In this document: positions 5,913-11,604 of the stretch, one piece after another
Numbering within the stretch: the first letter of the stretch is position 1
Layout of the letters: each line of letters opens with the position of its first letter
Origin: Brevibacillus sp.
Lineage (GTDB): Bacteria; Bacillota; Bacilli; Brevibacillales; Brevibacillaceae
Direction: 5' to 3'
DNA length: 11,604 nucleotides
Assembly: GCA_029240815.1 (NCBI GenBank)
Contig: JARDZO010000179.1
Span: forward strand, 1 to 11,604
Notes under the pieces: generated by a model
The model's input: the letters and a program-made list of their open reading frames with translations, nothing else
The model's database searches: none
Told to the model about the DNA's origin: nothing
Program-made: the position numbers and the translations under genes

Positions 5913-6605
5913 ATGACCAATCGATTTGAAAAAGTGATTTCCATGGAGGAAGCGCTGACTCATTTTCACGACGGAATGACGCTCTTGGCAGGGGGATTCG
6001 GAGGAGTAGGCAACCCTCCCTCCCTGATTCAGGGCATCTTGGAAAAGGGTGTTCGCGATCTGACCCTGATCAGTAATGATACGGCGTTCCCTCACATCGG
6101 GATCGGCAAGCTGGTGACAGAGAAGCGAGTCAAAAAAGTGATCGCTTCGCATATAGGCTCGAACCCCAACGCAGGGGCGCAAATGACGGCAGGAGAGCTC
6201 GAGGTTGAGTTTTGCCCACAGGGAATTCTGGCCGAGCGAGTCCGTGCAGGGGGAGTAGGACTGGGCGGTATTCTGTCTGACGTCGGCATTGGGACGATCG
6301 CAGAAAAGGGAAAGCAGAAAGTCGTGCTGGACGGCAAGGAGTACTTGCTAGAGACGCCACTTACGGCAGAAGTATCGATCGTCCACGCGAAAAAGGCAGA
6401 TCGTTACGGAAATTTGGTTTTTGATACGAGTGCACGCAACTTTAACCCACTGGTGGCTATGGCAGGGGAAATCACCATCGTTGAAGCGGATGAAATCGTC
6501 GAGATCGGCGAGCTGTCACCGGAGGAAATCGTCACGCCCGGCGTGTTCATCAACTTTATCGTGCAAAGTGAAGGGGTGAATTGGCAATGGGCATGGGAGA
6601 AGTAA
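5913..6605 (+). CDS. yodS: CoA-transferase alpha subunit (YodS)
   Basis: The 230-residue protein is the A (alpha) subunit of a family I, SCOT-type CoA transferase. The glycine-rich GGFGGVGNPPSLI at about residues 27-39 and IGSNPNAG at about 81-88 are the family's conserved alpha-subunit blocks. VRAGGVGLGGI and KKADRYGNLVFD are also typical. The alpha subunit does not carry the catalytic glutamate, which is in YodR. The ATG at 5913 has GAAGGGAG upstream. The 3' end overlaps yodR by 19 nt, as expected for translationally coupled subunits made in equal amounts. In the proposed route the complex would move CoA between a 4-acetamidobutyryl group and acetoacetate, or activate the 3-keto acid with succinyl-CoA. 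The sequence does not tell which. Acetoacetate CoA transferases (ScoA, AtoD) are the nearest alternative annotation, but the yod gene context favours YodS. Confidence 0.88.
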   Translation: MTNRFEKVISMEEALTHFHDGMTLLAGGFGGVGNPPSLIQGILEKGVRDLTLISNDTAFPHIGIGKLVTEKRVKKVIASHIGSNPNAGAQMTAGELEVEFCPQGILAERVRAGGVGLGGILSDVGIGTIAEKGKQKVVLDGKEYLLETPLTAEVSIVHAKKADRYGNLVFDTSARNFNPLVAMAGEITIVEADEIVEIGELSPEEIVTPGVFINFIVQSEGVNWQWAWEK

Positions 6606-7264
6606 AAGAGACAGAGAGCTATCGTGAACGGATAGCCCGACGCGCTGCCTTGGAGATCGAGGATGGGATGATCATCAATCTCGGCATCGGGATTCCGACA
6701 ATGGTTGCTGATTTTATCCCTTCTGACGTACGGGTCATGTTTCATGCCGAGAACGGGATTCTGGGCACGGGTCCGAGTCCGCAAAAAGGGGAGGAAAACC
6801 CGATGCTCTGCAATGCTGGCGGTTTTCCCGTCACCCTTGCGACAGGTGCTTCCTTTTTTGATAGCGCAACCGCTTTTGCCATTATCCGTCGAGGTCTTCT
6901 CGATATGACGATCCTGGGAGTCCTGGAAGTGAGTCAGAGCGGGGATATTGCCAACTGGATCGTTCCAGGCAAACGCGTTCCGGGAATGGGTGGAGCGATG
7001 GAGCTGGCGCAAAAGGCGAAAAAGGTGATGGTAGTAACGACCCATCTGGATAAAAATGGACGCTCAAAAATCGTCAGGGAGTGCTCGCTGCCCCTGACTG
7101 CAAAGAACGCGGCCGATTGGATCATCACGGATATGGCAGTCATGCAGGTCATGCCTGACGGGCTTTACTTGCGTGAGGTCATGTATCCGTATTGTGTAGC
7201 AGATGTGATCGGTGCGACGGAAGCCGAGCTGAAAATCGACGGCGAGGTAGGCGTATTTCGATAA
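6587..7264 (+). CDS. yodR: CoA-transferase beta subunit (YodR)
   Basis: This 225-residue protein is the B (beta) subunit of the SCOT-type CoA transferase. E55 in HAENGILGTGP is the catalytic glutamate that forms the acyl-CoA thioester intermediate, and NLGIGIPT (31-38) and GGFPVTLATGA are conserved beta-subunit blocks. Three starts are possible: TTG 6581, ATG 6587 and ATG 6593. ATG 6587 is chosen because AGGGGTG (6572-6578) lies 8 nt before it; TTG 6581 is too close to this site and 6593 is rather far. The start lies inside yodS, giving a 19-nt overlap. The partner is YodS, and the active enzyme should be a cytoplasmic heterotetramer or similar, as in other SCOT-type enzymes. The substrate pair is not deducible from the sequence alone. 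Confidence 0.88.
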   Translation: MGMGEVKETESYRERIARRAALEIEDGMIINLGIGIPTMVADFIPSDVRVMFHAENGILGTGPSPQKGEENPMLCNAGGFPVTLATGASFFDSATAFAIIRRGLLDMTILGVLEVSQSGDIANWIVPGKRVPGMGGAMELAQKAKKVMVVTTHLDKNGRSKIVRECSLPLTAKNAADWIITDMAVMQVMPDGLYLREVMYPYCVADVIGATEAELKIDGEVGVFR

Positions 7265-7305
7265 GGAACAGCGAAACCAAATATCCGCGATTCAGGAGGA
7301 AGATC

Positions 7306-8589
7306 ATGGAAAACTGGCAGTCTCTCATTCGGGAACAGTTGGAAAAGGACCGGGAAGCGGCGACCGCACTGCTGCAAGGATGGGTAAAAGATCCAAGCAT
7401 ACAAGGTGACGAGGAATCCATTCAGGAGAGCATCGCGAAAACATTGGCTTCGATGGGCTTGGACGTCGATCTGTGGGTGATGGAAGGCGAGGAGCTGCTG
7501 CAGCATCCGTATTTTGTTTCCCCTCGTCAGGAATTCGCGGGTAGTCCGAACGTGGTCGGTGTATGGAAGGGTGCAGGCGAGGGCCGCTCCATCATTTTAA
7601 ACGGACACGTGGATGTGGTGCCTGCAGGTGATCATGCCCAATGGAGCGACGATCCTTTCAGTGGAAAAGTGGAGGATGGCAAGCTGTACGGACGTGGCGC
7701 AACGGACATGAAAGGGGGAAATCTTTCTTCCCTTCTGGCTATTCAAGTGCTGCAGAAACTAGGGGTGCAGTTAAAAGGGGATGTCATTTTCCAAAGCGTA
7801 GTGGAGGAAGAGAGCGGTGGGGCAGGCACGCTGGCGACCATTCTGCGAGGCTACAAGGCAGATGCCGCACTCATCCCGGAACCGACGAACATGAAGATTT
7901 TCCCGAAACAACAAGGCTCCATGTGGTTCCGTCTGACCGTAAAAGGTCGTTCCGCTCACGGAGGAACTCGCTATGAAGGTGTGAGTGCCATCGAAAAAAG
8001 CTTGGCCGTCGTGCAAGCTGTGGGGCGTCTGGAAAAGGAGCGCAACGATCGCCTGGACGATCCCCTTTATGAAAAATTGCCGATTCCCATCCCGATTAAT
8101 ATTGGCGTGATTGAGGGCGGAAAATGGCCATCGTCTGTTGCCGATCTCGTCAAACTGGAAGGCCGCATGGGTGTAGCACCAGGAGAGCATATGGAGGACG
8201 CCAAAGCAGAGATGGCAGCTGCCCTGAAAGGTCTTGCCGAGATCGACCCTTGGTTTGCTGAACAGCCGGTGGAATTGGAGTGGTACGGTGCGAGATGGGT
8301 ACCAGGTGCGGTAGCAGAAGATCATCCACTGATGGAAATCTTGCACCGGCAATTTGTAGAGGTGACAGGTGAGCGTGCCGTCGTGGAGGCGTCTCCGTGG
8401 GGGACAGACGGGGGATTGCTGACAGCCTTGGCGGATACGCCTGCTATCGTAGTAGGTCCAGGGGTGACGCAGGTCGCTCATTATCCAAATGAGTACATCG
8501 TGCTAGACGAGGTGTTCCGATGCGCTGAAATCTTTGCACTTACCCTGATTGAATGGTGCGGCATTGCCGATACGAATAACCAAAACTAG
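7306..8589 (+). CDS. yodQ: M20-family deacetylase YodQ, probable 4-acetamidobutyrate deacetylase
   Basis: A 427-residue zinc amidohydrolase of the ArgE/DapE/ACY1 (M20) family, close to YodQ. H101 and D103 in LNGHVDVVPAG are a metal ligand and the residue that positions it. D134 in GRGATDMKGG bridges the two metals. The E167-E169 cluster in VVEEESGGAG supplies the general base and another ligand. IPEPT and the late segment VTQVAHYPNEYI give the remaining ligands. An insert of about 110 residues after IPEPT, containing GRSAHGGTRYEGVSA, is the dimerisation domain. The ATG at 7306 has a perfect AGGAGG (7294-7299) upstream; the frame is open further back into yodR, but those starts lack a ribosome site. 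Family members are often annotated as acetylornithine deacetylase. Here the neighbours contain no arginine genes but do contain a beta-lysine acetyltransferase upstream and gabT immediately downstream, so removal of acetyl from 4-acetamidobutyrate to give GABA (EC 3.5.1.63) is the best-fitting inferred role. Confidence 0.87.
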   Translation: MENWQSLIREQLEKDREAATALLQGWVKDPSIQGDEESIQESIAKTLASMGLDVDLWVMEGEELLQHPYFVSPRQEFAGSPNVVGVWKGAGEGRSIILNGHVDVVPAGDHAQWSDDPFSGKVEDGKLYGRGATDMKGGNLSSLLAIQVLQKLGVQLKGDVIFQSVVEEESGGAGTLATILRGYKADAALIPEPTNMKIFPKQQGSMWFRLTVKGRSAHGGTRYEGVSAIEKSLAVVQAVGRLEKERNDRLDDPLYEKLPIPIPINIGVIEGGKWPSSVADLVKLEGRMGVAPGEHMEDAKAEMAAALKGLAEIDPWFAEQPVELEWYGARWVPGAVAEDHPLMEILHRQFVEVTGERAVVEASPWGTDGGLLTALADTPAIVVGPGVTQVAHYPNEYIVLDEVFRCAEIFALTLIEWCGIADTNNQN

Positions 8590-8605
8590 AAGGAGAGGGT
8601 TAACC

Positions 8606-9964
8606 ATGAGTCCAATTACGACGAAGTTCATCCAATTGAAAACAGCTGTTCCGGGGCCAAAATCGCAAGAGATGCTCGTGAAAAAAGAAGCAAATGTGCC
8701 ACGCGGTCCTTCCAACACCACACCTGCGTTTGTTGCCAAAGCTGAAGGCGCGTTGCTCACTGACATCGACGGCAATACGTTTATTGATTTTGCTGGCGCG
8801 ATCGGTTCGATCAATGCGGGTCACTGCCCACCAGCTGTCGTCGAAGCACTCAAGGAACAACTGGATCAGTACATACACACATGCTTCCACGTGATGATGT
8901 ATGAGCCATACGTCAAGCTCGCTGAAAAACTGAATCAAATCACGCCAGGGGATCACGCGAAAAAGACGTTCTTCCTGAACAGCGGTGCTGAAGCAGTGGA
9001 AAACGCGGTGAAAATTGCTCGCAAATACACGGGTCGCAAAGCGATTATTTCCTTTGAGCGTGGCTTCCACGGACGGACACTGCTCGCGATGTCCCTGACC
9101 AGCAAAGTGCGCCCTTACAAGTATGAATTCGGACCGTTTGCACCTGACACGTACAAAATGACCTACCCGTACTACTATCGCTCCCCATACGATGCTTCTC
9201 CTGAGGAGACAGATGCAGAAGTATTGCGCCGTTTCGAAGACTTTTTCCTCGCAGAAGTAGCAGCAGATAACGTAGCAGCGATCATCATGGAGCCAGTCCA
9301 AGGTGAAGGTGGTTTCGTCGTTCCTTCCAAGACATTTGTACAAGGCGTAAGAGCCATTTGCGACAAGTACGGCATTCTCTTGATCGCCGATGAAGTTCAA
9401 ACAGGTTTTGGACGTACTGGAAAAATGTTTGCAATGGAGCACTACGATGTCGTTCCAGATATCATTACCATGTCCAAATCGATGGGGGCAGGAATGCCGA
9501 TCAGTGCAGTAACTGGCCGTGCGGAAATAATGGATGCACCGAACCCAGGAGAAATCGGTGGTACGTATGGCGGAAGTCCGCTTGGTTGTGTAGCGGCACT
9601 GAAAGTCATCGAAATGATGGAGCAGGAAGGTTTCCTGGATCGAGCCAACAAAATTGGAGAGACCATTCTCAAACGATTCGAGCAGTTCAAGCAGCAATTT
9701 GCTGAAGTGGGCGATGCTCGGGGTTTGGGCGCAATGTGCGGGATCGAACTGGTGAAGGACAAAGCGACCAAGGAACCGAATAAAGAGCTGACAGCAAAAA
9801 TCGTTCAGGCTTGCTACCAAAATGGTCTGGTCTTGATGTCCGCTGGGCTGTACAGCAATGTGATCCGTATTCTTTCCCCGTTAGTCATTACGGACGAACA
9901 GCTGGAAGAAGGCTTGAACGTGCTGGAGAGTGTCCTGACTGAACTGTGTACACCTAATCGCTAA
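8606..9964 (+). CDS. gabT: 4-aminobutyrate aminotransferase
   Basis: This 452-residue class III PLP aminotransferase converts GABA and 2-oxoglutarate to succinate semialdehyde and glutamate. FLNSGAEAVENAVKIAR binds the PLP phosphate, and FERGFHGRTLLAMSLT is the conserved block that packs over the cofactor. EPVQGEGGF carries a glutamate that is characteristic of GabT enzymes. D262 in ADEVQTGFGRTGK and K291 in TMSKSMGAGMP are the cofactor-binding aspartate and Schiff-base lysine. GGTYGGSPLGCVAA follows. The ATG at 8606 has AGAAGGAGAGGG just upstream; the frame is open for 57 nt more into yodQ but without a better start. It follows yodQ by 16 nt and precedes the dehydrogenase gene by 18 nt, so the three are co-transcribed. 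Its length and motifs agree with bacterial GabT. Reactions with 5-aminovalerate or beta-alanine cannot be excluded, but GABA fits the neighbours best. Confidence 0.9.
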   Translation: MSPITTKFIQLKTAVPGPKSQEMLVKKEANVPRGPSNTTPAFVAKAEGALLTDIDGNTFIDFAGAIGSINAGHCPPAVVEALKEQLDQYIHTCFHVMMYEPYVKLAEKLNQITPGDHAKKTFFLNSGAEAVENAVKIARKYTGRKAIISFERGFHGRTLLAMSLTSKVRPYKYEFGPFAPDTYKMTYPYYYRSPYDASPEETDAEVLRRFEDFFLAEVAADNVAAIIMEPVQGEGGFVVPSKTFVQGVRAICDKYGILLIADEVQTGFGRTGKMFAMEHYDVVPDIITMSKSMGAGMPISAVTGRAEIMDAPNPGEIGGTYGGSPLGCVAALKVIEMMEQEGFLDRANKIGETILKRFEQFKQQFAEVGDARGLGAMCGIELVKDKATKEPNKELTAKIVQACYQNGLVLMSAGLYSNVIRILSPLVITDEQLEEGLNVLESVLTELCTPNR

Positions 9965-9982
9965 TGGACGGAGGAGTTTGCC

Positions 9983-11401
9983 ATGAAAAAAGCATGCTTT
10001 ATTGGCGGTCAATGGTTGTCGACTGCTGAATACACCCCCTTGTATTCTCCTTACAGCGGTGAAGAGATCGCTCAGATCCCGCAGGCAGATCCGGAAACGG
10101 TGAAAGCGGCGATTGCTGCAGCGGAAGAAGCTACGGCAGTCATGAGGAAGATGCCTGCCTATCAACGAGCTGCAATTTTGGAAAAAATCGCTCTCTTGAT
10201 GGATGAAAGGCTGGAGGAAGCAGCGAAAATCATCGCGCTGGAAGCTGGCAAGCCGATTAAAACGGCGCGTGGTGAGGTCATTCGTACGATTCAAACTTAC
10301 AAGTTCGCTGCCGAAGAGGCAAAGCGTATTCACGGGGAGACGTTGCCGCTGGATGCAGCCATCGGAGGAGAAGGCAGACTGGCGTACACGGTTCGGGAGC
10401 CGCTCGGTGTGATTGGCGCGATTACGCCGTTTAACTTCCCGATGAACCTCGTTGCGCACAAGGTAGGACCAGCCCTGGCAGCTGGAAATGCGGTTGTCCT
10501 GAAGCCCGCTTCCCAGACGCCGCTCTCCGCCTTTTTCCTGGCAGAGGTCGCTGAACAAGCTGGTGTTCCGGCAGGTGCCTTGAACGTTGTGACAGGCAGC
10601 GGAGCCTCCGTGGGAGATCTCCTGGTGAAGGATCCTCGCGTAAAAGCGCTGACCTTTACAGGAAGCCCAGCAGTCGGGATTGATATTCGAAATCGGGCAG
10701 GACTAAAGCGAGTTACGTTGGAGCTGGGTTCCAATTCAGCTGTTATCATTGATCGCGATGTGAATCTTGAAGAAGTCATCCCACGCTGCATTTTTGGCGC
10801 CTTTGCCTACTCCGGTCAAGTATGTATTTCTGTCCAACGAATTTACGTCGTCAAAGAACGATTTGAAGAATTCGTCAGCAAGTTCGTCGCTGAGACAAAC
10901 AAGCTGCGCGGGGGAGACTCCTTGTCTGAGGATGCCGATTATTCCGCGATGATTAGTCAGCGTGAGACAGAACGTGCCGTGGCGTGGATCGAAGAAGCGA
11001 AGCAGCATGGCGCGCGTGTAGAATGCGGCGGCGAAGTGGTAGATCGCATGTTGCAGCCAACCGTTCTGACTGGTGTGCCTGCGGATGCGAAAGTATCGTG
11101 CCAAGAAGTGTTTGGTCCAGTCGTTCTGATCAACGCTGTCGAGTCCGTTCAGGAAGCGATCGAGCTGGTGAACGATTCTCGCTACGGTCTGCAGGCTGGC
11201 TTGTACACGAGCAACCTCGGACTCGCCTTGCAGGCTGCCGACGAGCTGCATGTAGGCGGTGTTATGATCAACGATATCCCGACGTTCCGCGTGGATCATA
11301 TGCCATATGGAGGCGTCAAGGAGAGCGGGATGGGACGCGAAGGCGTGAAGTACGCTATCGAGGAACTGACTGAGCTCAAATTAGTGGTCATCAAAAAGTA
11401 A
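9983..11401 (+). CDS. NAD(P)-dependent aldehyde dehydrogenase, probable succinate-semialdehyde oxidation
   Basis: The 472-residue protein has the full aldehyde dehydrogenase fold. N151 in ITPFNFPMN is the catalytic asparagine, and KPASQTP follows in the cofactor site. FTGSPAVG is the Rossmann motif, E247 in LELGSN is the general base and C281 in YSGQVCIS is the nucleophile. EVFGPVV and YGGVKESGMGREG are conserved C-terminal blocks. The ATG at 9983 has GGAGGAG (9970-9976) upstream and the gene ends the operon in front of a strong terminator. Placed directly after gabT it should oxidise succinate semialdehyde to succinate. However, the active-site segments (ELGSNS, YSGQVCIS) are not those of classical GabD (ELGGN, NAGQTC); they look more like the lactaldehyde or phosphonoacetaldehyde dehydrogenase branch. 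I therefore leave the symbol empty. Cofactor preference is not clear from the sequence. Confidence 0.85.
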   Translation: MKKACFIGGQWLSTAEYTPLYSPYSGEEIAQIPQADPETVKAAIAAAEEATAVMRKMPAYQRAAILEKIALLMDERLEEAAKIIALEAGKPIKTARGEVIRTIQTYKFAAEEAKRIHGETLPLDAAIGGEGRLAYTVREPLGVIGAITPFNFPMNLVAHKVGPALAAGNAVVLKPASQTPLSAFFLAEVAEQAGVPAGALNVVTGSGASVGDLLVKDPRVKALTFTGSPAVGIDIRNRAGLKRVTLELGSNSAVIIDRDVNLEEVIPRCIFGAFAYSGQVCISVQRIYVVKERFEEFVSKFVAETNKLRGGDSLSEDADYSAMISQRETERAVAWIEEAKQHGARVECGGEVVDRMLQPTVLTGVPADAKVSCQEVFGPVVLINAVESVQEAIELVNDSRYGLQAGLYTSNLGLALQAADELHVGGVMINDIPTFRVDHMPYGGVKESGMGREGVKYAIEELTELKLVVIKK

Positions 11402-11419
11402 ATTTTTAAGAAGCGAAGA

Positions 11420-11457
11420 CTGGCTCCCGTGCAATATGCCGGGAGCTAGTTTTTTTA
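11420..11457 (+). terminator. Strong intrinsic terminator of the yodT-dehydrogenase operon
   Basis: CTGGCTCCCG (11420-11429) pairs with CGGGAGCTAG (11440-11449), a 10-bp stem with one G-U pair. A small inner GCA/TGC pairing lies in the loop, and a run of eight T residues starts at 11450. It begins about 19 nt after the dehydrogenase stop codon and isolates the operon from the tRNA gene. Confidence 0.92.
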
Positions 11458-11472
11458 TTTGGAAGCTAACTC

Positions 11473-11502
11473 TTGCAATTAAGAAACGAGTTATGCTATA
11501 GT
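11473..11502 (+). promoter_or_regulatory. Sigma-A promoter of the tRNA-Ser gene
   Basis: TTGCAA (11473-11478) is a good -35 and TATAGT (11497-11502) a good -10, with an 18-bp spacer and a TG at 11494-11495 that makes the -10 extended. Transcription would start near 11509, about 11 nt before the mature tRNA 5' end. It directly follows the operon terminator. Confidence 0.8.
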
Positions 11503-11519
11503 AAAACTTGTTGAAACGT

Positions 11520-11604
11520 GGAGGGATACCGAAGTGGTCATAACGGGGCGGTCTTGAAAACCGTTAGAGTGAAAGCTCACGCGGGTTCGAATCCTGCTCC
11601 CTCC
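11520..11604 (+). tRNA. tRNA-Ser(UGA), 3' end at the window edge
   Basis: The acceptor arms GGAGGGA (11520-11526) and TCCCTCC (11598-11604) pair fully. The anticodon stem GCGGT/ACCGT encloses the loop CTTGAAA, with anticodon TGA at 11555-11557, which reads UCA and related serine codons. A long variable arm (around AGAGTGAAAGCTCA) shows a class II tRNA, as expected for serine. The T arm is GCGGG, loop TTCGAAT, CCTGC. The window stops at the last acceptor pair, so the discriminator base and any encoded CCA are not visible. Confidence 0.95.

Noticed and set aside
7771..8481. A 236-codon minus-strand open frame opposite yodQ.
   Set aside because: Antisense to the metal-binding M20 enzyme, with no recognisable domain and no ribosome site evident.
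8600..9820. A 406-codon open frame on the minus strand opposite gabT.
   Set aside because: It lies entirely antisense to a clear GabT with all its catalytic motifs. Its translation is rich in Cys, His, Arg and Phe with no recognisable domain, as expected for a codon-bias shadow.
11461..11604. tRNA-Ser as an attachment site for an integrated element.
   Set aside because: No integrase, no repeated tRNA 3' fragment and no element genes are present in the window.

Overview
The window looks like chromosomal DNA of an aerobic, endospore-forming Bacillota, most likely Brevibacillus or a close relative in Paenibacillaceae. The basis is the moderate GC content, strong AGGAGG-type ribosome sites, GTG starts, a YjcZ-type sporulation miniprotein, a YtqA-like radical SAM gene and a yod-type (B. 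subtilis yodT-S-R-Q-P) gene set. The genus call is inference. No mobile element, CRISPR array or phage gene is visible.

Layout. Positions 1-840 hold the 3' part of a radical SAM gene (YtqA family). It converges on a glycerophosphodiester phosphodiesterase gene (902-1633, minus), and one bidirectional terminator hairpin lies between them. A 26-residue YjcZ-type miniprotein gene (1727-1807, minus) and its terminator follow. Then comes a divergent promoter region and ablB/yodP, a beta-lysine N6-acetyltransferase gene (2010-2855, plus). A PucR-family regulator (2859-4403, minus) converges on ablB with only 3 nt between the stop codons, and is divergent from a six-gene plus-strand operon: yodT aminotransferase, yodS and yodR CoA-transferase subunits, yodQ deacetylase, gabT and an aldehyde dehydrogenase gene (4544-11401). 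A strong hairpin terminator closes the operon. The window ends inside a tRNA-Ser(UGA) gene that has its own promoter.

How the genes work together (inference from family knowledge). The set fits an aerobic lysine catabolic route through acetylated beta-lysine. AblB acetylates beta-lysine, and YodT transaminates N6-acetyl-beta-lysine to 3-keto-6-acetamidohexanoate. A carbon-carbon cleavage step not encoded here releases a 4-acetamidobutyryl unit, and YodS/YodR handles CoA transfer. YodQ deacetylates 4-acetamidobutyrate to GABA, GabT makes succinate semialdehyde, and the aldehyde dehydrogenase oxidises it to succinate. Lysine 2,3-aminomutase (kamA) and the cleavage enzyme (BKACE or thiolase) are absent and must lie elsewhere if the route is complete. 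The link of the acetyl-beta-lysine module directly to gabT and a dehydrogenase under a PucR-type regulator is the most interesting content of the window.
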